DNA of 64,000 nucleotides from Plectosphaerella cucumerina (lineage: Eukaryota; Ascomycota; Sordariomycetes; Glomerellales; Plectosphaerellaceae): assembly GCA_020746995.1 (NCBI GenBank), contig JAGPXD010000003.1, positions 4,464,001 through 4,528,000 on the forward strand. Reading direction: 5' to 3'. Under the pieces are notes generated by a model. It did not search any database. It saw only the letters and a list, made by a program, of their open reading frames with translations, and was not told where the DNA came from. Made by a program: the position numbers and the translations under genes. The stretch's first letter is position 1. Every line of letters starts with the position of its first letter. Below, piece by piece: positions 9,908-22,700 of the stretch.

Positions 9908-12383
9908 ATCAGGACACGTATCTGGGACTTGGTGGCGACGATGACTACAGACCTGAGCCGCGAGGAACCTCTTCTACGCCTCCACGCCAGAGGGACCAAT
10001 AAAGGCAATTGTAAAACCTCGTGATTGAAAAGTTTCGTTCGAGTTTCGGGCTTGTGCCCGGAATACTCCGTGGATGTAGCAGCCACCCGGCGGAAGGGTG
10101 CCTCTGGTTCGTCGTGGCAATCATTGACGTTCAACTTAACGCAAGACCTGTTGGCAGCAGGACGCCACATCGTGTGATGGCAGACGGCCGGATTGACGTT
10201 GGCTGGTCGAGCGGTCTCAACGATTTCACCGTGATCCAGTGGCGGCTGACGTGAAACTGGTATCGTGGCGTGCGGCCAGGTTGACTTTGATGGAGGAGTT
10301 CTGTTGATGACAGAGACACCCCCTTTATGGGCCGATGGTCGATGCCTCCATTGGCCTAGCCACTGGTGACGGTCTCCAAGCTTTGGCGGGGAAACTCTGA
10401 ATGGCGCAAGGCGTGGTGCGATTCGGGCCGGAGAGCATAGATCGTCGCAGCCTTGCGCTTTATACTCGTATTCCACGTCCCCTCGGGTTTGGCGTGGCTG
10501 GCAGCCAAGTGGCAGGGCGGCGGGCGGCGGACGATCGAGCAAGGACCGATCTGTTCCACTGGGATGACCCGCACCGGCTCCAACGCAGGCCGCGGCTACG
10601 GCCGCGACCCCGACCAGTTCCCCTGACTTGAGTCGAACTCGACCAACGCTGCCACCCCTGAAAACGTCGTCCCGTCCTCTAGCGGCAGTACGTTGCGATG
10701 ACATCCGCAGGTACAAGGCGGGTGGGGATTGACGTCCACCCTTGGACTCTGGGCGGATGAAAACGGACGTCGCGCCTAATGTGTTGCGCCGTTCGGTGGT
10801 TTGGTCGGTCTTGTTCCAGGAACAGGGCCTAGCAGATGACCGCATCCGTCTACTTTTCGCCGTACTAAGTGCATGTCAGTCGGGCGATCCATTACCGGCC
10901 GAAGACCTTTTTTTCTTCGTAATGCCTGGCATCCCCAACAAACGACCGATGTAACGGGACCACCACCTGTCACCACCGACTCCAGCCGAAAATGGCCGCT
11001 ATGGCTAGGTACACCGTACAGCCAAGAACCCTGGAGGCCCAGTGGCTGTTTGTGTACGAGGACAGGACACCTCGGAAGGCTGAAACGAGGCCATCGAGCA
11101 CTGCCGCCTTTATCCATCCCGTCATTCATGCGCATAGTGGGCATTGCCAGTGCCCACTGGCACAGGCCCCGCATGGCTCGCTGTAGTGCTTTTGGCAGGG
11201 TCATGACAGCCAGCCTTGCGTTGCTGGACTTTCTTCACCTGGAGCAGCAACGTTTCGACCAAAAGCAAAGCAAGGTAGAAGGACGGAGCTCCAACGGTAT
11301 CATCCGCCCGGGCAGGGCCCAGTTCATGCCACATTGGGTCACCAGGAGGAGGCTGTAGGTAGGGGGTGGCCCCATCTACGCCGATGAAGCCGGGTACTTG
11401 TATGTAAGCGGTAGGAGTCGATCAACCCGTGACGGCGCGAACGCCTCATGCATACTGGCTTGACTGGATCCCTCCCCAAATCGGGAGGGATTCGATGGGG
11501 GGGGCTTGGGGGGGGGTGGTGTTTCATCCCCACCAGCCAGCGGTGCCAGCAAGGGTAGGTGGTGATGCGACCAAAGGGATCTGCAGATTCCCCGTAGCCC
11601 ATCGACGAAGCTCCGTGAGGCAGCCAATGAATGGGCGGGCTGATGACCGCCCCCCTGTCCCCCGTCATGGACCTTGCCGTGACCGTTGGATGCAGGTACG
11701 CACGCATCACATACTTTGTTTATCGGCCAGTTCAGTCGATCATGCCAACATCTGATCTCTTCCGGGTGCTGCCCCCTCCCCTGGGCGATGTGCCATTTCG
11801 GTCTCGTACCATACTTCCGGCCGCCCCTTGGCCACTTCAACAGACGGTTCGTCCGGCGTTACTGACAGATCAGCCGAAGCCTACTGATTCTCTGAAGTGC
11901 CGTGGGTTGGCATGTTGACTGGGGGCCTGCACCGTAGTCAAACGTCCCTACATCATCACTGTGACTGAGATAGCCTGTCCTGGCAGCATATTTGGGCGCT
12001 ACAAAGCCAAGGGACGCAATGTGCCTTGAATCGATTTGTGTATGTACATGACAGGTGCCCGCGAGTTCAGCCCAGCCATGTCCATCTGGTGACTCCCTTG
12101 ACGCCAGTAGAAGGCTCTATCGCCCTCAAGTTGCAACTGTATACGGCCCAATGACCGGAGGCAGAAAAAAATGGACAAGGCCGAGGGGTATTTCTCACAC
12201 CAGCTCCGTCTCGTTCGACTGCCCTGTGTATCCCGTAAACAAAAGGCCACTGAACGCCAAACTACCTAATCGCTCCAACGCAATGAGACCACAAGCGTCC
12301 ATTCGGACCCCCCCCCCTCCCCCCCAAAAAAAAAAAAACCGAAAAAGACTGCTGCCCGCGGACCGCCAGCCATGTGGCCATCA
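9908..12383. other. Intergenic region between convergent genes
   Basis: About 2.5 kb lies between the 3' ends of two convergent genes. It is moderately GC-rich with short two-strand shadow frames and no recognisable domain, tRNA or repeat. A C-run followed by an A-run occupies 12308-12338, just beyond the Myb gene's stop. The size leaves room for long 3'UTRs or noncoding RNA, but nothing in the sequence proves either. Confidence 0.5.
12308..12338. repeat. C-run/A-run simple repeat
   Basis: A tract of C with one T is followed directly by 13 A. It lies 46 bases downstream of the Myb stop codon (12384, minus strand), so in the transcript it would read as a T-run then a G-run in the 3'UTR. Confidence 0.8.
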
Positions 12384-13298
12384 TCATTGATGGAGCATCA
12401 GATTGATGGCCATCCGGCTTTTCCTATCGTCAGGAGCAGAAGATTGGAAGGGTTGCGGCGATGACGGAAGATCCATAGGCGAGCTTGGTGCTGTCGGCAG
12501 CTGCGACATGGATGGCGGGCACGAGGACACCGGTGGCAGATGGTAAACCTGGGAGAGTCTGCTTTCACCTGGGGGGTGGAGAAGAGCGCCGACGCCCGGG
12601 AGAGCCAAGGAACGAGGCTGCGTGTCAGAGATGACGTTCCTCAGAGGCGGGAGTTGCACAGGCGTGTACGAGGCTGTCGTGTAACTGGACGTCGTGTCCG
12701 AAAGCCCAGGTGTTCCCAGCTCGACAGTCTCGCTCCGGGGCGAGGTGCCTGAGGTAGAAGATGGCGAAGGGGCGGAAGACTCGGTGTAATAGCTCCCGTA
12801 CGAGTGGGACTGGTATGCTGGGGAGGTGGGTGACGGCAAGGTGTGCCTGCCATGGGACACGGGCCGGGATGGCAAGCTCAGGGACGGACGATTGGGATGC
12901 TGGTGGTGGTGGTGTGGTGGCTGGTGATATTGGGCATCGTCATATGGGGTCGAGTCGGTTGTCCGCCGTCGGTCAAGGCGCTTTCTGCGGTTCTGATGAC
13001 CATTCCACCAGTTTTTGACCGCGTTGTCGCTTCGTCCCGGGATAAGTCGTGCAATCTCGGCCCATCGCTTTCCCTTCAGAGCCACCTGGGTCTCGATGTA
13101 ATGCCCCTCCTCTGGTGTGATGGGGGTGTGGTTGAGTGTCGGCTTCAGGTTCTGGTGAAACCGTTCCCTGCACTGCTTTGCGGTACGCGTGCCCAGAGTC
13201 TGAGCGATCCTGACCCAGTTGATGCCGCCCTGCTCAGACACGAGCTGTAGAAGAAGTCGGTCTTCAGCCTCCGACCAAGGACCCTTCCGGTGGGACAT
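12384..13298 (-). CDS. flbD: R2R3 Myb transcription factor, FlbD/RCA-1-like
   Basis: FlbD of Aspergillus and RCA-1 of Neurospora are two-repeat Myb factors; FlbD activates conidiation. This 304-residue intronless frame begins MSHRKGPWSEAEDRLLLQ at 13298 and stops at 12384. Repeat one (residues about 4-51) has W8, W28 and F47 in place of the third Trp. Repeat two (about 56-105) has W79 and W98, with the recognition helix RSDNAVKNWWNG, which is strongly conserved in FlbD-type proteins, as is RTAKQCRERFHQNLKPTLNH. A nuclear, DNA-binding role follows. The remainder is Ser/Pro/Tyr-rich and disordered, with a His-rich stretch near 123-132, and closes with KSRMAINLMLHQ. Paralogues of FlbD exist in Sordariomycetes, so strict orthology is not proven. 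The upstream gene-free region of more than 6 kb resembles that of developmental regulators. Confidence 0.85.
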   Translation of the reverse strand: MSHRKGPWSEAEDRLLLQLVSEQGGINWVRIAQTLGTRTAKQCRERFHQNLKPTLNHTPITPEEGHYIETQVALKGKRWAEIARLIPGRSDNAVKNWWNGHQNRRKRLDRRRTTDSTPYDDAQYHQPPHHHHQHPNRPSLSLPSRPVSHGRHTLPSPTSPAYQSHSYGSYYTESSAPSPSSTSGTSPRSETVELGTPGLSDTTSSYTTASYTPVQLPPLRNVISDTQPRSLALPGVGALLHPPGESRLSQVYHLPPVSSCPPSMSQLPTAPSSPMDLPSSPQPFQSSAPDDRKSRMAINLMLHQ

Positions 13299-14002
13299 GT
13301 TGCTTGTCTACTGCCACGCAGAGGACTGTCGAGAAGATGCTGCAGGGGTGGGGACTGGAGATAGTTGTAGAAAATGACGGTTGAAGGCGCGGTGGCGAAG
13401 TGTAGTAGTAGTGACCGGCCTCGATAATGAAGGATGTTGTCTATGCCAGTGGTCTAGGTGGCGATGGACAACAAGGTCAGGTTGGTTGTATGCCGACTTG
13501 TTATATGCTGCGACTGGAAGCGAGTGATCCAGGGGAGGTGCAGCAGCTTGACAACAGGCATAAAGGGGGCAATATGGCAGATACAAAAAGATGCCAGAGA
13601 GGGAAGAGTCTGGCAGGCCAGGACAGTTGGGACGATGGAGTGTATCAAGTACAGTGGGAAGGGGGGGCGCAGCTATTCGCAGCGCGGGTGGGCGGTTCCT
13701 TCTGTTTTGTAGGAACAGGACAGGAGCAGGACCAGGAGCCGAGAGGACCGGAGAATTAAAGTCGGGCGGGAGCGTTCTTTGCGGGACCGTGGCCAAGACC
13801 GGACGAGAGATCCTGCAAGGTAGTAGTGTGTTTTGTAGAGATGTACCTGGCAAGCCTGGGTGAAGTCGTCGGTCCCGGGAGGAGGGGGGCGGTCTCAGTC
13901 TAGGGGATCCTCCCTCGGGGGGGCCCAGCCATGACAGGAGGGACGTGGTTTTAGGGGAAGGAACAGAGGGAGAGGGGGGTGTGGTGAGGGCGACGTGAAG
14001 GA

Positions 14003-14021
14003 GGGGGGGGGGGGGGGGGGG
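14003..14021 (+). repeat. Poly-G tract of 19
   Basis: An uninterrupted run of 19 G lies in the Myb upstream region. It is prone to length error in sequencing and can form G-rich structures on the plus strand. Confidence 0.9.
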
Positions 14022-14365
14022 CGCAAGCCACGGTCAGGCAGAGTCGTCTTAGTCGCTCAGTGGGGTGGGCCCCCCCTACCCAGAAGGTACGCATCTGGGC
14101 AAGCAGAGTTTCTACGAGGCTTGCGGCCAGGCTGGGATTTCGCGAGCCTAAGGCACGCCCGTGGCCACTTGGAGACGACTGAACCAGCAAGACCAGCTTG
14201 TTGCGTGGACCGTGCCTGGGCCGCCCGATCAAAATCGGTAATGTCCTGGGGGGCATGGCATGATGTGTGGGCATGGCGTCTGAGAACAGCCCGCCCAGCC
14301 CAGCCTTGCGCCCAGCGGCAGGCACCCCAACTTTTTCCCGTGGAAGGAGCCAGCAGCAACGATGT

Positions 14366-14393
14366 TGCAACTGCAACTGCAACTGCAACTGCA
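14366..14393 (+). repeat. TGCAAC hexanucleotide repeat
   Basis: The unit TGCAAC is repeated about 4.5 times in tandem. It is one of several six-base periodic tracts in this long intergenic region (others near 15753 and 18908). Confidence 0.85.
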
Positions 14394-17300
14394 GCGTGCA
14401 GACATACAGACCGACGGTTGAAGACTGTTTTAGTCGCAAGCAGCTGGACCCGCTGCTGCATGGGTGAGGTTGCGTACCTTACTTAGGTAGTAGACATCAG
14501 GTTCAGGGGAAATGCAATCGGCATCTGCCTGAATCCGCTCGTTTACCTGGCGGCCGAGAGAGGGTCGAGTCGAAAATGACTGATGGCCGAGTCCCTGTCA
14601 CCAGACCCCGGCGGGCCGGCCAGACCTTGCACGTTGTCGTCGGTCGCGGTGAGTTTTTGTCACCCACATTCTGAGTGCGGTGGGCATGCATGGGCGTGGT
14701 GTCTGACCTGGTCGTGGAGAGGGCAAGGATGCTCGCAGATCGGGACCGGGGACAGGGGGGAGAGGACGGACGGAGGCTCAGGTTTCGTTTGCATTGTTGA
14801 TCTGGCAGGGGTAGGGTTGCGAGCTCTCCAATCTGCCAGTCCACCAGAACTCGCCAAGTAAAACCCGCTGGATCCAGGATACTCGACTCGACACGACACG
14901 ACACGGCGCCGGACGTGGCCTGTGGAGCCCAGGTCTCAGCTGGTTGGGGTGTTGCCCTGCCTGTCCTGCGTCGCGAGGGAGCTGAAAACGTGCCCCTCTG
15001 CCTCCCTGCCTCCTCCACCCCCTGGTCAGCGGAACCGTTTTTTGACGGATCAGAATTGCATGCGTCAATCGGTTTGGATTAAACCGTGTACAGGTAAATT
15101 GCACACCGGCGACTAGGGCAGCCGCCGATTGCAACGGGTTATAGTCAAATGGACCGTTGCAGCTATCATGGCCGACGGAACGGAACTCGATGACTCGTGT
15201 CGAGCACCGCAGCCGGTGGTTGAAAGACTCTCGTCTTATTCAGGTTGGCTGGCCTACGGACGGTGAATGAAGGAGCAACACCACTGCTCCCATGTCGTGA
15301 CACTCCCTGCGCTGGTCGCAAAACATCCAAGGTGGAAAGATAGGCCGTCTGGGCATCGCTTTCGGAAGCTGCCAATCCCCCACACCGGCTCGACGTTGAA
15401 TTGATACTTAGCGCGGTGAATCTCCCGAATACCCCATCCCGTACAGGGAGCCTGGTCGCCCACCACACGTGCAGCGGCAAAACATTCATACCAGTAACCG
15501 AAGGGGGGGGGAGGGGGGAGGGACCGTCTGTCTGGTGCGCCTCAGTGTGCCGGCCAGAAAAAAAGGGCGACAGCGGCTCCCCCACCTTCTTGACAGGGAG
15601 CCAGCCCGCCCTCTCCCGTGTGTCGATGGCGTTCTGGCCAGCAGGTCCCCGGAGAGTCGAGACCAGAGTCCAGGCCACCGTGGCGGCGGGAGCCAGAAAC
15701 GGCGGCGCCTCACATACCTCCAAAAGGTCCAGGTCCTTTGCCCAGGCAGGCACTGCCAGTGCCAGTGCCAGTGCAGGCAAGACCCGAACGTTGGAGGGCT
15801 GGGGTAAAGTGGCCCGCTTTCTGGAATCCAGGAGAACCCAACCAACTTGAACGCGCCAGACTCCCGTCTGGCCACCACACCGCACCGCCGCATTACCAGC
15901 GGCAAGAGCGACTGACGACCCTCAACCCCTCAACCTCTAACATGACTGCCTGATTCGCACCGCCGGGTGTTAAGGAATCAGGACCAGGGAACAACGATTG
16001 GCCACAACAAAAATCCAGCCTACCTCTTTGGTGCCTACCGAGTAGATTGGACCGACCGTTCAAGTCCGGGAGGGTGTGATGGGTGGGAAGGAAGGGAGGG
16101 GCACGTTAGGGGCAACGTGCCACCTGAAGCTGCGATCCAGAGTGTCGGGTTTGACCGTTCGGCTCCCGCCGTTACATTCCGACGCCATCATTGGCAGCCA
16201 AGCACCTCAGCACAGAGCAAGCCGACAGGGTACGGAATGACTTGCGTCCGTCCTGGCGCCCTCTCCCCGGTGTCTGGATCAGCCAGCCCTCCGTGAAAGA
16301 AAGAACAAGAAAAAGGAAACGGCCGGGTCGGCCAACGAGCGTGGTCATGTGTATGGACGGCTAACCATGTAGATACGTGGACGCGACTCAGCTGAGTTTT
16401 GGCTCCCTCGTCCGGGAGCCTTCTCTGCGAGGGCGGGTCGGGGCAGACTTGCTTTTGATCGATCTGGTTACGTCCGTAACAGGTTCTTGTCGCCCGCCTG
16501 TAGCGTTGTAGGCTAAGCAGGACACACCACGCAGCTGCTGGTAGTGGTGGTGGTGCTGGTGCGTGGTGTGGGTGGTACGGGGCCAGGGGGTCTAGGCTTC
16601 TCGAGGATCGAGGGGAGCCTGGAGGGCGGACGCATGAAGAGCGTTGGTAGTCTAGACCCGAAATAGAGACCGTCCAGGGGGTCAGGTCGCATTGAGACCG
16701 GGGGCCACGGTGCCACCTGCAGAGCATCATTCATGCCCCTGGCCGCTCCCGCCCCCCATTGATCGCCCCAAGCGATGCCCCTGTCCACCGGGGAGATGCC
16801 GTGCTGATCACTGGCGGGAGGCTTCGAGCCCGAGCCATTCCGTTGGGACCGTCGCTGAGTGGACAGAACGATGGAGGAGCGGAACACCCCAGGACTCGAC
16901 CCCCAAGACTCGAGAGCTCTGTAGGCTGCTGGTGTGGCATGCCATCTCACCGCAGCGGCATTTCCTTGGTACGTCTTGTTGCACGCCAACTGCGCTCTGA
17001 GATCATGCTGTTGCAAACTGAGTTGCTTTCGTACTCGATGACGACCTCTCTCGTTCTGAGCCTCGGTACCGTTGGCCTCGATCTCGCCCTTGTTCGTCCG
17101 ATGTACTGCAACGCAGCGACCATCATGATGGTGTGCACGAGAGGAAATGGAAGAGAAGCAAAGATCCACAACACTCCTTCAGCTGCATGCTTCTCACGCC
17201 GTCTCCCTGCGAGAATGGGAATCATCCAAATGTCTAGGATCAGAGGACACCCAGCAAATCTCGCGCCCGGGAAGCGGGGTTCCTCGAGTATGTGCTCTGG

Positions 17301-19700
17301 CATGGTACTACCAACAGCTGGCGTGTGACGGCAGGCAACGGCCGCCCAGCCGGATGGCTCCAACGGTCATGGAGTACAGTGCTGGTACTACCACTCCGAG
17401 GACTGCAGCCAAGCTTTACAACGGCGGGCGGCGCCGCCGCACCCCCGACCACACCCCCCGACCCGATGGGAAGGGAAGGGGGCGGGCTTGTCCGATGCGC
17501 TCCGTTCGTTCGATCTCAAGTGCGTCCTCACGGGTGTCCAGATGGGGCACCGCAATGACTTGGTAGGAGTTTTGGTGCTATCGGAAAGAAATTTGGCGCA
17601 CGTTGGAGCAGATACACTCAAGCATCACCACGGGCTTTGCTTCTTCCACAGGTCGGCGTTCAGCACCACGCGGTGATATTTCGTGGACAATAGCAGCGAC
17701 AAATGTTCCAGCCGAGCCATTGCAGGCCACCCAGTAATTAAAAGCCGTCGTAGTACGGGGGAGCTAGGCTTGTCTCGGGCAAGCCAAGCGAATCGGTGGC
17801 CCCCCCACCCTCCCGGCGGTCTCTCTTGGTCTCTCTTGATCCCTCCTCCTGTCTTATGTCTCATGCCCATGTCAATTGCGCTGTTCACACGCACGTGCTG
17901 AAGAGTGAGGGAGAAACAATTCCCAGTGACTGACTTTTTGCTGGCCTCGGCCTCGTCAATCAACACCCGTACCAGCAGCTTGCTGTTGTAGTCAACATGG
18001 CCGTCGACGTTACTGTTGTGTTCTCAAGTCCATATGCCCGCGTTCTCTTCTTCGCTCTCCCCCGCTAGGACGTCGGCATATTTACCGCTGGCTCTTCGGG
18101 GACGATGACCTAGCTATTCTCGAGGGAGGCATGGGAAAGCGGATGTAGCCCGTCTGGCACGTCGGCGTTCCAGTCTCGGCCATCTCCGCCGCTAGGTGAT
18201 ACCGTACCGACCCGTTGCTCAAAGTGTTCAGGTTCCCAGTTCCCAGTTTCCAGGTTCCGCGCCACGCGACAGACAGCTGAACCGTTTCGGTCCCGATCCG
18301 GCGGTCTGCCGAGCCAGCCCAATAACCTGGGTTGCTAGTGCTGGCACCTTGTGGGCAGGGTCAAACCCTGAAAGGGCACGGGCGTCCGTCTGGCTGGCCG
18401 TTCGCCGGCGGATCTGCCGAGTGCCACGTGTGCAAGGAAGCCCAGGAAGTGACAACGCCGACTGAGAATCCGGTACTCCTCTGGTAGCGATGATGGCCTC
18501 TCTCCCCTTGACAAATAAAGTGGCCGGGGTCCTAGTTCAAAGTCATCCCTCGAGGCCCATGGCCTGGTCGTCGAGCACAAGCCCCTCCCTTAATGAATTC
18601 TCACTTCACTGGGCAGTCTCCATCCTATCTCTCGCTTGGATCGACCGTCTGGTCGTTGCCATTGGCAGCAACAGATCACACAGGGCACGACGAGGGAAGG
18701 GGGACCATTCCGTGGCTGAAGTTTCAGCCCGCCTCTCGCTCGCAGTCTTCACTTGCTTGGGTCGGTCGTGGCTCTCCGCAAGCAGCTCTCATTGGCCCAC
18801 GTACGAACCGTTGTACCGGTCTATTGGGACCAGGGCTGCATCCAACGGCTGGCCCGGGACTAGCCAGCCAGCCGGCGTTCCTGTCCGTGTCTTGACGAAA
18901 GCAGTCTGGACCTGCACCTGCACCTCCACCTGCACCTGGACCCGGACTCGGCTGCCCTTTGTTGTTCGCCCCAGACTGACTCGGGCGATTCGGCGAGGAG
19001 CGGACAAGCGAGGGTGCGTAGCGGAGCCCGTGGGTGATGGACGGGAAGGAGCCGAGGCCGTAGTAGCGTCCAACGCCGCCCTGCACCACCCCCAGCACTC
19101 CAAGCCCCCACCCACACGGACATTTGGTCGATCGCAGTGTGCCGAGGCAATTGGAAGAAAGAAGCATACGGGTACTTATACCACGTTGGAGACAAGGCCA
19201 ACGGTGCCACGACACTTGATGTTCACCGGTGCCTCCAAGTTCTCTCGAGAGGAGACCTTGGGCGTGAACGGCAAGAAGATGTGTCCCAGGGGCCAGTCCT
19301 GCCAATGGAGGGTCGGGCGGTTGGGTTGCGCGAGCAGTCGTGTGGCCACCACGCCCTTGGCGTCTCAGGACATTCCGTACCTTAACGTGAAGCCAATGAA
19401 TGGGCTGCGTCTCACCTCCCACATGCTGTGGGCAGAGAGCGCCCTGGGTATTTGTACGCTGGGAGCGGGGGGGAGGGGAGAAAAGCAACAAAAGATAAAC
19501 GCAGAAAGCCTAAGAACCCATGGCGCCATGAACCCCTTGCACCCTCGCTGTGATCGCTCCTTGCCAGCTTGTGCTGCTCCTGGAGCTGACACGACACGAC
19601 AGGACACCAAACAATGCGCCAAAGCAAACAACCATGAGCCCCCAAACAGCCAGGTACCCAGTGCCGGGAACACGGAATGAAGCTCCGCTCCGTCGCTCCC

Positions 19701-22700
19701 TTACAGGTATATGTCGCCAGGTTCACCTGCGACCCAGCGTCGCCATGCTTCTGTATATGCACTTTCCAAGTCCGACACCCACCTTCGGGTATCAAACAGC
19801 GCGCAGGTCCACTTGCTTTCCCACAAAAGCTTGCGCAGATCTGCAAGCCGGCCTTCACCCTCGCTATAGTCATTCCTGCTGTGGTAGGTCAGGCTCCTCG
19901 CCAGACGCACAGCTAGCTCCTCGTACTCTTCGTCGCTCGATGCCACCAGCTCCTCGGCGGCCTTCTCGCCACTTGCGTTCTTGGGCAGGGCTCCCTTCAG
20001 AATGGACGCTGCCATGCGCGAGCACATCTTGTAGGTGTACCTGGGGAGCGTCAACAGCGGCGTGCTCGACCACAAAACGTCGGCGGCAGTGGTGTGGGCG
20101 TTGCACTCGGGTGTATCCAGGAAAAGGTCACAGACTCGGGCTCGAGCAATGTGCTGGTTCTTGGGCGCCACATCGGTGAAAACAATCCGGCTGGCCACCT
20201 CTGTGCCAGCCCATGTCCTCGCCGTTCTTCTGAGATTGGCCTCTCCTGCTTCTGGAAATCGCAGCAACCAGAGCACGGCCTGAGGGACATGGGAGAGAAT
20301 TCGAAGCCACATCCGGAACGTGCCAGGTTCGATCTGCTGGAACATTAGCTGGGAAAGGTCTCGATGCAGGCGCGCCAAACCTTGTAAAGCTGATTAAAGT
20401 TGCCAAGTATGATCACGTCGTCGCCTAACGTCGGGAACAACTCCTTCCGCATCTTCCATCGTCGTCGTTGTTCTTCTTCCCAAGACATGTTGTGCTCCTC
20501 TGGATCTCTCGACTGTGCATGGTCGCAGCAGAAGAATGTATCTCTGCAGAATATGACGTTCTCAGAGTACATCCAGTCGCCCTGTGCGTCGTCCATGCCA
20601 TCGTGGAACAGGTCGCCCACCTGGGTATTTCCTCTCCAGGGTCGCAATGTCTCTGGTGGAATGGCGGTAGCATCGGCAAGAATGTAGTCACACCATTCCG
20701 CTCCGAGCGTTCCAGCAAAGCCCATGAATGACATTTGAATGGGAGCTGGCCTGGCCGCGAAGACGTCGTTCCGTGCGCCGCGGGTGTAGCCGTTCAGGTT
20801 GACGAGGACGTGAATGCCGTCCTGGACAATCTGGTGAACGAGCTGTTGCGAGGACCAGCTACTTGCATCCCAAAACTGAGGAGCCTCGCGCTCAATCTGA
20901 AGACGGTGGACGGATTTGTCGCTGGGCGTTGTAGCATAACAGACCGCATGGACTTTGGCAACATCATGGAACCCGAAAACAGATTGCATACTTGATGCCC
21001 AAGCTGGTTAATTCATGCCATCAGAGGAGTACGGAGGCACAAGGACTTACAGGTGTGCAAGGGGGTGGTTGTTGAAATCCGACGACACATAGCCAATCTT
21101 CAGCTGGGGGGATGGTGGCGGAGGCGGTGGATAAACCGTAGCAGGAAGCCACGGTGCTCGTAGGGCCGAGCAAGAAATTCGGGATGCGTTCCTTTGCGAG
21201 ATCATGCGGATGTCCCTCGCAGTCAGCGGGCATGTGAAGGTATGAAATGGGAGAACGGTCGGGGCCGAAGGGATACTCAGGCTCTGGGGCAAAGGCATCC
21301 TCATGTAGGAAGATGCACAAGTATCCAGGCCAGACAAGTACTTGTCGCAGTACCACTGGTGCGCGGTTGCTCGCGCAGAACGCTCAACAAGTCGCAGGAC
21401 ACGAGAGCCTTCCCAGCGTCCCTGGGACCAAGATTGGAGTCGATCTTCCCAATCTTGGGGGCCCGAAGAGTGGCCAGCGTCATGACATCGCCGCGCCTGT
21501 GCCGCCAGCGAGGCGATGACGTCTTGCCGCAGTGCCCCTGTCCCCCAACTTGCTGCTTCCTCGAGCTGCTTTTGAACGATCTCGACGACCCTCGAGGTTA
21601 GGCCGCTGCCAACCCCTCGAATGCGGGCGTCGAACAACATCCCCTGGGCATCAACATGCCAGCGGTCATGTTGACCCGAGTTGAGGACCACGCCGCCCCG
21701 GCCTCTCCAATCACAGACAGAGTTCAACGCGGTTGATAACCCACATATCGCCTCTGCGAAGTTTGGATTTGAGGTGACGGCTCGTTTGTAGTACGCAATG
21801 GCGTCGCTCACTCGCCCACGGTCCTTGACGGCGTTGGCGAGATTGGTGAGAGCAATATCGAAGTTGCCATCGCATGCAACAGCCTTCTCGTACATCTGGA
21901 TGGCCAAGTCGAGCTGGCCAATATCTTTCAAAAGACTTCCGAGGTTTGTGTGAAGATGCACATGTTTGGGATCCAGTGTGAGACCGTAATTGTAGTACGA
22001 CAGGGCCAACGCCAAGCCACTTCCTGGTGGCACGCCTGGTATTGATGGGGGTCGAGTTCGATCCTGAAGAGAGGTTTCTGTCGGATGTGCCTCTTGCGGT
22101 ACGCTAGCAAGGAGGATGCCTACGTTGTTGGCGGTGGAGGGGCTTTCTTGCAGGGAGAGGGACAGGTAGTACAGCGATAGAATGTCGGCAACGCCTGAGG
22201 GTCGCCGGAGGAGGGTAGGACTCGCTGCTCCGCTCGACACAGCGTCCTGGAGGATCTTAGCAAGGGACAGGAGAGAGTTGCTCGTCGTCTGGATGGCAGC
22301 GCGTTTGGCTCCCCCTGCAGGAACGTGACGCAACCCGCCCAGCTCACCATCCCGTGGGAAAACAAGCTTTGCTGTGAGACGAGCCCTCTCTGGAGGCAGC
22401 AAAAGGGGCCGGGGAGCACCGGCGCTGCGAGTCCCTTCCGCGTTGGGAGTCGTGGTGCAGGACAGCGTCTGCTGCACACGGTGGATCAGTTCCTGTACGC
22501 TGCCGATGCAGCGGCCGGTGCTGACGAGTACAGCTTCTTCGAATGACCTTGAAGCCTGCTCGATGTCCTTCAGGGTATATTGCATGGTTCCCTTTGCATG
22601 GATCAGAGCTAGGACTCGACCATTTTCGCTCCCCGGCACAGCATATCCACTGGAGCCGAATCCGGACGGAAGGGTGTTGTCAGGACCGTCAACACCCGTG

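Larger units (their letters stand above)
13299..19700. other. Very long intergenic region upstream of the Myb gene
   Basis: This 6.4-kb GC-rich stretch lies between the Myb start and the 3' end of the O-GlcNAc transferase gene. It has many overlapping open frames on both strands, expected from GC-rich random sequence; none shows a domain, and their residue content is Arg/Pro/Ser/Cys-heavy. Simple repeats are frequent (G19 at 14003-14021, a TGCAAC hexamer, CCAGTG and CACCTG hexamers). The Myb-proximal part probably holds the promoter and a long leader. The rest could hold an unannotated noncoding RNA or a gene with several introns near 16900-17650 on the minus strand, which I could not assemble convincingly. 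Confidence 0.5.

Noticed and set aside
13308..13853. 181-codon frame just upstream of the Myb start on the same strand
   Set aside because: It contains no ATG at all; its apparent start is TTG. It is an open but untranslated leader or promoter frame.
15166..15885. 239-residue minus-strand frame
   Set aside because: It overlaps several frames of similar length on both strands with no recognisable motif.
16513..17363. Possible small membrane protein on the minus strand (phrase LVHTIMMVAALQYIG)
   Set aside because: Neighbouring frames could be linked only by arbitrary splice choices and no family is recognised. RNA-seq would decide.
18490..19680. 396-residue plus-strand open frame
   Set aside because: It has no domain, has Arg/Ser/Thr/Cys-heavy composition with simple-repeat translations, overlaps an open frame on the other strand, and ends 20 bases from the OGT stop. 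It looks like a chance frame in GC-rich DNA.
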